Below are positions 33,101 through 45,600 of a stretch of 64,000 nt of DNA, piece after piece (the stretch's first letter is position 1; each line of letters opens with the position of its first letter). A model generated the notes under the pieces. That model saw only the letters and a program-made list of their open reading frames with translations, made no database searches and had not been told where the DNA came from. The stretch is from Fasciolopsis buskii (Eukaryota; Platyhelminthes; Trematoda; Plagiorchiida; Fasciolidae), in assembly GCA_008360955.1 (NCBI GenBank), contig LUCM01008725.1, positions 62,001 through 126,000 of the forward strand, written 5' to 3'. A program made the translations under genes and the position numbers.

Positions 33101-35492
33101 GGGAGAGGAATTTCATACACATCAAGCAACCATACTAAGGCGGGATAATCTGCTATCGCGATTTATTCCGAATAATTTCTTACATTCGAAAAGTTCACCA
33201 AAATGGGCACGAATTGTTTGCACATTTAGAAAGTGATAACAGTATGACTTGGTTATCGATCGATCATTCCCAGCTGGTGTGATCAAACTGGCTTTGCATT
33301 CCAACATCGAACCCAATGATCGATATACACAAACCAGTATAATGTTTCAGTTTCTCTTTGTTCTGTCACTGGTACCATTAACAACTGCTGTCACGACGTT
33401 ATTATTGCTGATGGTGGTGATGATCAAGAAGACTCAAATTCTTATTGACTCCCTCCAATTCACCCTAACTTACTGTGTGGGCTACTTGTCAAAAATTGTC
33501 AAATAGGAATTACCGAATCGAGGCTATCAGCCGGAACACGTAAGCCGGCTGTTCGATAACTTGCTAATGACTACTACCGATAAAGGTGAGATGCGGCTGT
33601 GGTGAGATACCTACCCAACGGCATTTATGTCACAGTTCAGGTGGACTAAGAACATGGACTACTGATACCCCGTCTTGTGTGGGCCTTCAGCTGATTAGGT
33701 GTCAAAAAGCGTAGCACAAATACCTTGATGGCCGAGTACGTTGAGTAAAACATGGAGGAGTCAATTTTTACATCCCCAGATTCGAATGAAATGGACGGTA
33801 AATCAAAAAAGAAAATAATGTTCCATGTGATACGTTACTTGGCAACTTGTTCATCAGTCAGTTCAACCGGACTGGCTCATTGTTGCCTCCACCGATAAAG
33901 CCGTATTTTTGACAAACGCAAATTCGCACTAAGGACCTCGTTCGGAAGATTATCAGTCTTTAAAAATGATTTTGGTTCCTCGGAATAATCATAGTTTTCA
34001 TAGACCTACAAGTGAAGACGCTGTCTGTATGCTATCTCTTACCTATGTTCGCCCAGCTTTGGCTATGCCGACTGCTTATCAAGCCCACTCAAGTTGAATA
34101 TTGAGCAATAGCATGGTAACAATTTAAATATTGCTTAATTTTTGTATTTCCAATGCCAATAATTACTTCACCCATGTTTCCGGTAAACATTCAGTTTGCT
34201 CTCAGTGATGGTGAATGAAAACTTTTGAAAACGATTAGAAAAATAAACACTAAATTTGGCAAGATTACAGTGCTGCCCATTAAAACAAAATAACTGTTTC
34301 ATGACAAACGTAATTCTCAAATGTGTCATATGACTACTCGACCTCACGAGTTTTAGTGTGTCATTTGAGAGAATGCCGTTATAATCAAGCCATAAGGAAT
34401 ATCTAATCCGTAATGTAACAAATAGACTAAAAAATAGACATCACTAATTTACGGCAATAATTTGCAATTGCTTTTTTTCTTATTCTCCTAATTTAACCTC
34501 CCCAAATTAGTGATTGAATTTTCGAATGGTACACCATCTGATGACTTCAAGTCTTTATTTTCTCAAGAATCAGTAACACAGAGTTTTTAACGGGGAAATT
34601 AAATTTCCCAAAGTATCGGCTACGTTGGGTAAATGACTGCGGTCATCCACGGTACACAAAACGTCGAAAATGTGCACTTCTTACTAACGAAACCATACTA
34701 CGAATGTTTGAAAAGTTGACAGCATACCGTAACAGTGTTCGGTTTGTGTGACATTAAGAAAAGTACACAAAGTTAGAATGCATCCGAAATAAACGAGAGT
34801 TCATTGTTTGTTAAACTAGAGCAGCGTCAAGCTGGAGAAATCCGCACAGGACCAAATGTCACCAAACAAATAGGACCTACTGAAATATTCCTGGAATATG
34901 CACAACAAAACTGAGCTAGGTTTTTCGAGGTAGGTAAATTCTGCAATGTTGATTGCTTTTGGCTGGATCTAAAGAAACTAAGTTGATCATAGAACCAGTT
35001 TTGGTGCAAATTCATGGAAAGTACATAACAGTTCGAGAAAATGGTCAGTGATTCGGAAAGAGCTGCCATCGAGATCGGTCATTACCATTTGTAGAGTTCG
35101 GTCCTGAGACATCGTTTTGCGATGTTCTTTTCACCAAAACTAGCGTCTGGAATTCACTGAAGGCACTTCTTCCTAGCTATTGTTGATTTACTACATAGTC
35201 CTGGTCTCTTAAATGTTATTCATGAAGAATCCGGCGTACTTTATCGGACTGAATGAATTCGGTCTTGGGTTAGACAGGGCGATGTCAAAGCTCCGGCGAG
35301 GCCGACTTTTACCAAATGCAGTTGAACATTTTTGCATTAACTTCATGAGGCAATTTAAATAACTAGCCAGTCTTTCAAATAATTTGTTAGCCATTTTTAG
35401 CCATGATAAAATATTCTCATTATCGATCTAATTTCAGGACCAAATTATGTAAGGAGTGTATCGAAAAATCGATGCGCCGTGTATTGGTTTTA
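30161..35492. other. Region upstream of the NCLX-like gene, no gene recognised
   Basis: It should hold the 5' UTR and promoter of the minus-strand exchanger gene. No CpG-rich stretch, TATA box at a fitting place or upstream exon could be identified with confidence. All open frames are below 90 codons and resemble nothing known. Confidence 0.5.
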
Positions 35493-35658
35493 ATTGTGAA
35501 TGATATATTATTAATAACACAGCGTTGGTGGTAGACGCAATGCACCAACCTTTTTATTGTAAAACTTGTCTGGAGAAAGACTACCCACGGTAGTCGGAAC
35601 GTTGGCGCATTACATCTACCAACAACGCTGTGTTATTAACAATATATCATTCACAGTT
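35493..35658. repeat. Foldback element / MITE-like inverted repeat
   Basis: Two arms of 58 nt (35493-35550 and 35601-35658) are reverse complements with six mismatches, separated by 50 nt. The arm contains GATATATTATTAATAACACA then GCGTTGG. The spacer holds a small hairpin of its own (ACTACCCACGGTAGT). No open frame lies between the arms. The structure fits a miniature inverted-repeat transposable element or foldback element; a transcribed hairpin (long miRNA-like or siRNA-producing) is an alternative. No clear target-site duplication is seen. Confidence 0.85.
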
Positions 35659-36437
35659 CGATGGAATTAATTCACATACACACACAGAGACGAACAAACG
35701 AATGGTCAGTTTTAACCTTGAGTACCAAGTAAATGTCACTGACCACACCGAGTCTTATGAGACTTGACCAACTGGCTAATCCGTTAAGGAAACAGTCGGA
35801 ACATTCACACGAGAACCGAATTTCACAGACCTGTACCGAATGAGTTTTGATAGTGGCTATGTGGTAGTAATGCCGCGTGTTTGTTCTGTTAGAAACTATT
35901 TTAGAACCGATAGATTTTCGAGACAAAGTCCGGCCGTAACTGAAACTATCATAGAAGTGAAGCAGTCAATACTACATGTACCACCCTAACCTAATTAGAC
36001 CTTGGAAATGCTTCTGCTGTTGGAAAATCCCACAGAGAGTAAACTACACAAGTATAGATTGGCAAATAAACACGTTTTCAGTAATTTATATTCATGGCAT
36101 TGCAATGTAATGGATAAGGTGACATGCATGCGGACTATGCCTAAAGAAATTTGTGTTTCGGGATTGAGGATTTCACGTGTTGTTGCATCGACGCACCCGG
36201 AAGCCCGATTTGAATGGGTAATCGGATAGTCATGGTGTCAACAAACTTCGTGATTCTGGCTAGTCAGTGAAATGGTAAGCAAATCAATGCTGAGCTAATG
36301 TTCTAGTATACAAAGTGGATCGTAATGATGGGTGTTGAGGCCCTCTGCTTTATTCCAGTTACGACATGTAACGAGTTTGAGTAGCCAACCCGGGACCGCA
36401 TACTCGAAGTGGAAACTTTGACTAAGTTTTCTTAATT

Positions 36438-36449
36438 CCCCCCCCCCCC
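36438..36449. repeat. Poly-C run (12 C)
   Basis: Uninterrupted C homopolymer; a likely site of length errors in sequencing. Confidence 0.95.
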
Positions 36450-38127
36450 AATCCTAGCACCCACTTTCTTTATTGCATGCGTCATTTGCCTAGTTATATT
36501 CACTGTTTTGTACAGGAGTGAGTATTAATATCTTTAAACGAAGATGCTCGCAAATCTGTCTTCTTCCGAATGTTTCCGACACTGGTTTCATCATTCCCAT
36601 TTCAAAACTAAACTGGAAAAATGTACCCGAAAATCAAAGCGTTAGGAATAAGATGAGGCGAACTAAAATCCTGGTGGCAACAAACCATAGCTGTTTTACG
36701 CATTTCTGACAAAACTTCCTTAACAAAAGGGACATAATAGAATTTGCTTGAGTGGAACTTGTCTCATTCGTCGACCCAATAGAGTCAATGATAGAATAAT
36801 CTTAGCGTGAATATTTTTGTCCAATATAAGACCATTTCAAATCAGTTTGACAAAATTCCTTATCTTGTTTGCTCTCTGGTTTAGTCGTAAACAGATCGGA
36901 ATTGTTGTGTAATGAAGGCAAGACCCGGAGTTCACTTTTTAGTTGAAAAACTTGTCACCTTATCACTTTGCTTAGATACAGAATATCAGTATCACTTGGT
37001 GAACCTGTTTTTCTTCTAATCCAAAATTTCTTTAGGCGACTGAAGATACAGTTGGGGTTATTTGCACCGTTTTTATGAAATCGTTATTTAGGAAGTTATT
37101 TTAGCATCCACCCACTGGATATACACAGTATGCTGTAAAAGTGAAATACGGGTTCACTATCTTTCTTCCCAATGGCGGCGGCGAGGACTTACCTCTATCT
37201 TATTCAATATTGAGTGTTCCAAGTTATTAGTACAAAATCAACAGGCTGCCAGATGGATTCGATGAAGTTGTCCGAAGGCACAGATACCAGAAATTAAGCG
37301 ACATTCTCCCTTACCTAATCATGAAAGTAATAAATCAAACTGTAAAGTAAGGTACAAAAAGTGTATCCTAGTCTATCTAGTACATATCAAGGCTAGGGAT
37401 AGTATGGGTACTGCTTATTATGTTTTGTGAGTCACGTGAGTACGACAGATAACTTCGAAGGCTTGGAAAAACTTACCAAATGGGGAATTTCACGCGGTTA
37501 TTTATGTTCTATAAATCCAATGCGAAAAAGAAACGGAACCGTAACTGACAGCTTATAGTTCCACTCCATCAATTATAACCAGATTGAAATTCCGCGTGCA
37601 ACTTCGTGCTTTTTTCGAATGAATGAATGTTGCCCAACAAAATGACTTCAAATGCCAACGATTACAAGCACCACTGCTTCAGGTGGTAAATAATAAGAGT
37701 GAATGTACAAACCTGCTAATATTGTTTGAAGATATGCGCCCTATCAAGATCGTGCATATGTGCTGCTGCCCTGCTGCCGATGGCACTGCCACTACTGGGG
37801 CAATGCGTCCGTCTGTACTGTGCTCTGTGTTGTGAACATACTGATCTTTTCCTTTCACACAACTCATGTGTGTCCGCAATGCATCAAAGGGTGTTGGATA
37901 ACAATATTATTGGCCTGTCGTATCTAAACCAGCGTGAAAGCACATTCCACTAGCCTTCTCATTTGCACGGATTTACGCATGCTCTTGGCCAGTATGAGCG
38001 CAAAATCTATGCTAATTCGAGTTGGGTACAAATATCACACAGGTGTTTGTGCCTAAATGGGTTGATGTGTATTCACGTTGTGCTGGTTGCACGTGTACGG
38101 ATGTGTACTTTCGTATACTCACCGATA

Positions 38128-38150
38128 AATATATATATATATATACATAT
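38128..38150. repeat. AT dinucleotide tract
   Basis: AAATATATATATATATACAT-type run. Confidence 0.9.
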
Positions 38151-41100
38151 GTGCACGCACGTGTCGGTGGTCATGTGGTTAAATAGGAGTATAATTTATA
38201 CCACAGGTACTGAATTGGGCATTTATTGTGAATGCTGAGTCAAATTTTGCTCGTTTCTGGTGCTTTCCTTAACAGGTAACGTTTGCTTAACCGTCAAAGT
38301 TGCAAGTTAAAAGAACACCTATTGTGAAGACTCTCAAATATGCGCTTGTCGATTTCTATGGCTAAATAGGTTCTGACAAATTTAACGCCTGTGGTCATTT
38401 AACACGGAGCCAACTAGTGGAATTCTCTTATCGGCTGCAGTTTAGAAGATTTTGTAAAGTACTTTATGGACTAATAAAACTGGTTTGAAGGGACACCCAC
38501 AAAGTCAGAAAAAGCTTTCAGTTTTCTCAGTTGTTTTTTAAACTTTCAACTACTCAACAAATTTCGCATTTTATGTCGAGTAAGGTTTAGTCAAATGGAA
38601 GACTTCAGCGGGAAATCGCGTAGAAAGTACTTGTGGTCCTACGAAGTTCCATATTGAGATCTGTTGGAACTGGCCACTTATTGGTCCGTGCTAAGCATAC
38701 TGTCTCAGGGAACTATTCCTCCCCTTAAGAACAGCACTTCCATAACATTGAACACAACGACTGTGACTACAATAAATCTCAGAATTCAGTCAAACTTAAA
38801 TTTACCAGAACTGTACTTTATAAAGTCGTGTTATTTCTTTAAGGCCAACAAAGGGAAGTATGGGAATATTCAAAAATCGACATTGTGGTTCATCAGTTTT
38901 CAGTTTCTTAAGAAATAAACCCTTTACATTTTCTAGATGTTGATTTACGATTGCTTCGGATTTCGCTAACCGATCAGTAAGTACTCTGACGTTTACGCGA
39001 ACCGTGATGCTTAATTGTAAGTGCATAAACCATTGACTAGTTAACCGCTATCCATGACTTGATATCCACAGACATTTGGTGACGTGAATCCCGTGCAATC
39101 CATAGCAAGTTGCTCAACGACAAACGCGGTTCTTACAAACGACCGAATGATAATACAAGCGCTGAATCGTATACGCGCGCCAACAAGGATGCTTTCAAAT
39201 AAGGCAGCATGTATTTGTCTAGAAAATAAACTGGCGCAGCAACCAACCCATGACCCTTTAAGTCCTAATGAACAAAGGTCGAAGAAAGCTCGTGAGGGAA
39301 TTCAAAAAAAATATTTTCTTTGTCCAACTTATCGAGAAAGGAAATGGACATATTCTGTTGGAAGTCAGCATTTTGTTCTACTCCTGTCGATCGCGTGTGT
39401 AAAACAATCTAACACTGGTGGTCAAAACAAAATTGGTGAATAGACAATTCTGGACAAAGTAGAGATTTGGGAAATCCTAGTCACAAAAACGCAGTCCACT
39501 GAGTGCAGGATAAGTATTTGTCATCAGTATCATTTGCGCGTATAGAAATGAATTAAGTGATCTCACTAGAAACAACTAATTTAATGTTGATTTTTTCTCA
39601 ATAAACCAAAGTGCGGTCCGATATGTGGAGCCTCGGAAAAAATTATGTATTAGAGTGGCCTACCAAGGGGGAACCGTATGGATAAAATAAATCACAGGCT
39701 TAGCTCAGTCTTAAATCAAACGTTTCTTGCGGAGAAAAAACGCTTTTATGAGGCACTCCGAAGCTGAACTGGGACAAACACGAAAATCGCCACTAGGCAA
39801 ATCCTGCCGCAAATGTAGTTCATCAGTTCGTATGCTGTTGCGGCAACTTATTGGTCGACCGAAAGAACAGATGATCCTCAAAAGAGATATCTGTCCAGCG
39901 TTGAATCGAGTGTTTCCCGATATCCAAAAAAGTAGGAACACATTCTACAATAGCAAACCCATTATGGAAATCAAATACGGAATTGATACGGTAGCGTGCT
40001 TCAAGCCATTGTTCCTAAATCCCAATTGAAAATACGTAGCCCTCAGTCATGAATCGCTTATCAGATCAAGTGGCCCAACTTTCAGCACGAAAATCACACT
40101 GACGAAATCAGTTCGTCCTGCTTGGAGTTGAGTCCATCAACGTGTCTAGAATTTCCGTACTCTCTGTTTCCCAAGTTTCAGCCGACCAGTGATTTTCGAT
40201 TCTTAACTGAATGTCCTAAACATTTTGGATAGTTTTTCGCACGTGTCTAACAGGAACGAAATATTGATACCACGCAAGGCCTGACTACTTTTTACGGTAG
40301 TGGAATGCTCTTTACATCTAAGCAGCATTGGGTTTTCTTTGGTGTTTCAAATTATTCGTGACTCCACACCTATACAATTCCTTAGAATTCATACAACGAA
40401 ATTGGATCATTGGTGAAAATGGAATTTTACTTCATTTACGTCACGCATTGATCTGAAATAGAATTTCGATGGTCAGTTAATGTGAACATTTTCTGAGGAC
40501 AGACGAGAAGGATCCTACAGAAAACTGGCTCCGTTGATGTAGTGTCCCCATTGAGCCCAAAAACATCCGATTTAAGAATGTGCAATAAAGTGAATCCATG
40601 CTCTATTTTTTTAAATTTTCTGCACTAATTTCACTATTATCCGAAGTTCGTATATTCCCGTGTACACCAAAGAAAATTAATCTAAATTTTCAGTTGATCA
40701 TTTTCTAAAAGATAACCCAACGGCTAGCATATAACGAGAAATTTATGATGCTTGGCACGAGTGCTGAATGAACGATTTCCATTTTAATTTGGAACCTGAA
40801 ATGAACACCGGATTCAAAACATGTTTACTCTATCCTGTTTTGAGACGTTCTTGCTGGTGGCAATGCGAGGTGATTTAGCTGATTTTGTTAACTTATCCAG
40901 GTGATCTTATTCGTATGATCATATGGAAGGGATTTCCGTAAGAAGTCCTATTTCTCTTTGTTGCTGTGACTTGTCCATTCGGTGTGAAACAATGATGTTT
41001 TGTCCCATCCATTCTGACACCACTCATTTGAAAAAAGGATACATCTCCAAGAATAAATTGTATCGTCAACAAGATACGGAAAATAATTATTGTCTAACAT

Positions 41101-41664
41101 CTCTTCAGTTCAGCTTAAAACTATGGCCACTCTTTAAGAACACATTAGAGCATTTCAACAACTCTCGCTTTCATTCCGTACTGCAATAGTGTTCACTCTG
41201 AACTACCCAAAAGTAACCAGGCATAAAAATCCGACTGTGGATTGATACAGCAGAACTCATGAGCTAATCTTTTATTTAGACGGAAATAAATAATGTGGGC
41301 AAACAATCAATTTAATGCCGTTACAAACTAATGTCTTAAATAGGGGATAATGTTTAGGGGGAAAACTTGTTATGTCAATTATTCAGCAAAACAGTGGAGT
41401 GAGCCTGAAAACTGTAGCGACAGTTTTCCTGTCCGAAAAGCAAGGGCAAAAGGATTAGAAAGCATTCACTTTTGAGGCCTTCATGTGATTTAATGAATGC
41501 CCATTCATTAACGGACTGAAAGGGCCTAAAGAGCTTACTTGTAAAAACGTAATATCCGCATCCTTTATGCCAGGTCAGAAAACAAGGCGAGTTAACTGTA
41601 AAATACACTTTATTTTTAACAGATTTTTTATTTTTTTCCTTCCTTTATTAATGAAATAACAATG

Positions 41665-41799
41665 TACATCATTTTTCAGGAAGGGGGCCGCGACCAACAA
41701 AGGGCTACCAAGTAGAGAATTCGACCGGCGATTGAAGGATTCAAACTCGCGACCTTCACGTCCAAACTTCACATCCGAATTCGCTTAACCCCGCCGGTC
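41665..41799 (-). repeat. tRNA-derived SINE (copy 2)
   Basis: The minus-strand head is 77 nt (41799-41723), closed by 8-nt complementary ends (GACCGGCG / CGCCGGTC). It contains GGGGTTAAGCG near the A-box position and GAGTTTGAATCC at the B-box position. After the head comes GGTCGCGG, then CCTTCCTGAAAAATGATGT, matching the tail of the copy at 63.0 kb. It cannot form a proper tRNA cloverleaf with a 5-bp T stem, so a SINE or tRNA-derived pseudogene is preferred over a functional tRNA. Confidence 0.6.
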
Positions 41800-42049
41800 A
41801 GGTTCAAAAAGAAAGCGATTAGCCAATTTTGGGTCGATCTGGTAAGGGTAGTGAGATTGTCATATCACATTGTCGTGATAGTCTTGAAGTTAGGAAGGTG
41901 ACCAAATCCATCTGCAACGGACGTCCTGCCAAAGACCAAGCGAGGTGCTCGAAGAAATAAACTGTAAAGTCAATAAAGACCCTACAACGCAAAGGTAACA
42001 TGTACACCGTCTAGCTAAAAACAAAAGCCCTAGGATCAGCCATATACCG

Positions 42050-42640
42050 ATACATTATAGATTACCCGGGATCCAAGGAACCGGTGTATCCTCAAAGCAC
42101 CATGCCACAGTACGATTATTTGTAGGAGTACTTAAACTTGGAACTGAAAGAAATCGTCAAACATATGCCTCATGATGGCTTTCAACCTCTTGGGACTATT
42201 CGAGAAGCAAATATGTCCCCATCAAACGAAGTCTCCTCTTTTTACTAAAGTGCCACTGTCTGACGACAAAAACCTTCAGACAGGAACTTCAAAGAGAAAT
42301 CTCAAACAGTTGTTGCTGGACTATTTACTTATTGTACAGTTTTTTACACAAACCAATTTTATCCATAGGAGAACGAAGTCACCATGCAGTTCTCTCTTTA
42401 TTCTGCTCCTAGCACGAAGTTCCATAACCAAATTGGAACCAGACGTACTGAAGTCAACAATATCTGGATTGTTTCGCTACTCTCGATATGCTGACAATGT
42501 CAACGGTATTATGACAAAGTTCAACGAAGGTATTCTGACGACACAATTCTTAGATGAGCTAGGAAGTAATAACCGCTTAACTTTTTCTAATCGTACGTCC
42601 AGCGAGACGCCCAGACTATTCAGTCCAAGGGCGTGATTTT
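42050..42640 (+). mobile_element. Penelope-like element reverse transcriptase remnant
   Basis: A plus-strand open frame (from 42172) carries Penelope-type RT motifs in order: SPLFTKVP (family form SLFTxVP), LLLDYLLIVQFFTQTNFIHR (family form LLxLCLxxxYFxFNGxFYxQ), SPCSSLFILLLARSSITKLE (family form GSPLSPxLAxxxMxxLE), and SRYADNVNGI (family form RYVDDxFxx) with YADN at 42487-42498. The second catalytic Asp is replaced by Asn and the GSPLSP motif is lost, so the copy is probably dead. No GIY-YIG endonuclease is seen downstream. The limits are approximate; the part before 42172 is only weakly suggestive. Family motifs are from memory. Confidence 0.65.
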
Positions 42641-45600
42641 TGAAAAGCGACCTGGGAATGGGCAGATCACAAGTGCTTTACGTCCTGTGCTTAAGAATCA
42701 AGAAGGAAATCTCAGGGTGCTCCTACGTCACATGCACAGCAGAACTGCAGATGGTCCACATCGCCCTCTCGGCTCACAGATACTAGGATAAATTTAAAAA
42801 TTGCAGCACGAGCCACAGAGGTGTCACAGTGAGTGGCACCCCTGTTCCGAATCTGCTCGTTAGTTTTCTCATTACAGGGGAGACAGCAGTTGACAGGATT
42901 TGTAGTTTCAACGGCTGCATTCATAGTCACACACAGCGAAGCTGAAATCGAATTTCAGTTCTCAACTTCACTTCTTATTAGACGTGAGCACCTCGATTAA
43001 ATTATTGTCATTTCAAGCTCGCTGGCCGTTGTCTACTTCGGTCGAACGGCGAGGGATTAATCGAAGCACATCAAAAAGCTTTAGTAAGTTTGGCTTTATC
43101 TCCAGGAGAACGGCTCTGTCTGTAGCTTGATCATAGCCCTTTTAATCAATTCAGTGCTTTCATAAGAATAGACAACTCCACTGTATCGTTACTGTTCGAA
43201 GACGGTGAGATCCGGAACTTTAGGGACGGCGAAATACATCAATATGAGTCGTCAAAACTGAGCTGTGCGAGTAAAAGAAACCAGTGCCTGCCTTGGAACT
43301 TCCCAGGCCAAAAGTTACCAGGATGCCATTAGCATCGCTTTGTCCATCCAGGTTACCGACTGTTACGCATGACATTCACCAACCTTTTCCCCCTCCATTT
43401 TATCGACCACTAGACTGGTTGGTCAGAAGAGAGAATGAGGACCAGACTGAATGGCACACTAATCGTTCTTCTAACTTTTATCACCGTATTCAATAAATTG
43501 GGCTGTAACTGCCCGCGGATGATTCATCGAGTACATGTTGGCCCACAATATGTTGTAAGTGGAATTATGGGTCTATTGGATCATTTATGACCACTAACTC
43601 TCTAGAGAGTAATTAGCTGACCAAGGATTGCCTTTATCCGGACCAACTCAGCCAAGTTCATTGACAATTCTGGCTGACAGACAATCATAACTAAACTTGG
43701 CTTCAAACATGTACCTCGTGCCTTCACGTTAAACACAGAATGACCCACCACGGATACCGTCTTGGGAATCGAGTCCCCAGGGGCAAAGTCCGATCATATA
43801 GTTGGACAGGTAGACTCGAGTATTTCAGAAATAACGGTTAGTTCTGGGATCCGCTTTTTCATCGGGTCAGATCAAATTTGAAACCATGTTTAAAACTGTT
43901 TCTTTCGACTTATTAATGCAGAGGCTAAACCAAGAAGAATCATCTTTTTGAAGACATCAGACAAAGACAGACCGATATTGAAACTCGGTGATGAATACTA
44001 TTCTGGGCACTTCTGCCGTGCCACCATTTTCCAATTCAGGGCAAAGAAAAATTGGTGCAACCGAGCCACAAACAAAACCAATGACCTTCGACCTTCTGGA
44101 AACGAAAAGAGACAAATTCGAATGAAAACTAGCCGACAAGGCCGGTCAGTCAAGAACCGAGTCGAAGGAAACCGGTGATATAGCAAAAGATCTGGCTGGT
44201 GTTTGAAATTCTAATGAATGGGGAAGGCTTTCATTAAAAAAGTGAATTGTTTAGTGGGTTTACCCTAATGTTCTTCCTGGTGTCAGCAAGGACAAACGTT
44301 AGATTCGACAGACAATTTTCGAAGTGACAACAGAAAGGAATTCGTATTTTCCACCAAATGTCAGCAGTTTTTCTCTTCTTAATGCAAGCCTGTGTACAAA
44401 TGCATGCGTGGGGAGAAAAATTTGATAGCAAAGGCAAACCATAGATTTTGGTCTTTGTACTAATTAATCCCTCAGAAAATCACGTGTTGTTCATCTGTCC
44501 ATCTGATTGGATGAAACCAAGACAAACGTATGACTTTCTAATCTTTGAACTCAACTGAATTTACCAGCCCCGCGTGCTGGATGTTTTCGAGGCAAAAACA
44601 GGTAAGCATTGACTTCGTCAATTTTTTCTACCGCTTTGACCTGATGAATCAGTAATTAAACACCTATCCGAATTGATTTTTGATCGATAGACTTTTATTA
44701 AATCCTCCTAATCCGCCAAAGTGTGTACGTATGTGTGGACGGATTTTAGGCTTGGAAATATTCGCTGTTTGCCGTCTGAAACAAATATCACAGGTCACTC
44801 AAACTAAAACTCAAGCGCACATTTTTGAAGGTTTTGTTTTCTACCGGATAACCGGACACACTTGTTCAAGCGACAAGTCACCATATCGCTTACGACGACA
44901 GCCAGGTGGACTCGGTCACTAAATACGACCCTCCTGATTAGAGAAAATCAAACATCTAGTCAACGCTCATGTATCTTCAACTCTCAACAGGGAAACCGCA
45001 CATCCAGTGTAACATTCAATCGGAAGTGTTTCGTTATTTACTTCTAGAGTCCTCGAACTCACCGATTGTGTTTGGATCACTCAACTGCAGCAATAATCAC
45101 AGCATGAAAAATTTTATTGTGACGAAATTCATCGCAAAAATGCCACTTTGGACGGTAAGAATTCAGTCTTCTTATTGTAAGAAGGCATAATTTGAATGTG
45201 AATTGCGTATTGCACTTTCTCCATCGGTCAACTACTTATGCCAAAACAATAAATCAAAAGAAATAAATCTTTGCATCCCAGTAGCTTGTGTAAAAGAATT
45301 GCAACCAGATGTACGCTGAGCATCTAGTTTTCCTTAGAGAACTATGAGCGCAACTGACTGAAAACGGGAACCAGAAAATCTGTGACTATAATGATTACAG
45401 TGCGCCTCCCAGACACTAGCTGAATGAAGAGGTGTCTAAAGCAATTTGCGAGGTACCGGATAATTCACTGAAAGCCGTCAGTCAGCTTCATCTGGGAACA
45501 GCAGGAACAACATCAATCAGATTACTGAATCCTTTGTTTTGTGAAGTCACTTTAGTTACCTTGACTGTGATCCTGACAGTCTTTTTTAATCAATCCAATA

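Larger units (their letters stand above)
35659..41664. other. Non-coding stretch with simple repeats
   Basis: Nothing gene-like is recognised. It contains a run of 12 C at 36438-36449 and an AT tract at 38128-38150. A strong donor-like AG|GTAAGT on the minus strand near 37190 has no recognisable coding sequence in front of it. Confidence 0.5.

Noticed and set aside
34280..34385. Imperfect hairpin with ATTCTC-AAATG arms
   Set aside because: The stem is only about 11 bp with a bulge and a long loop, which is expected by chance in 64 kb.
41723..41799. A functional tRNA gene on the minus strand
   Set aside because: The terminal stem pairs well and the size is right, but no proper T stem or anticodon arm can be drawn, and the flanking tail is shared with another copy.
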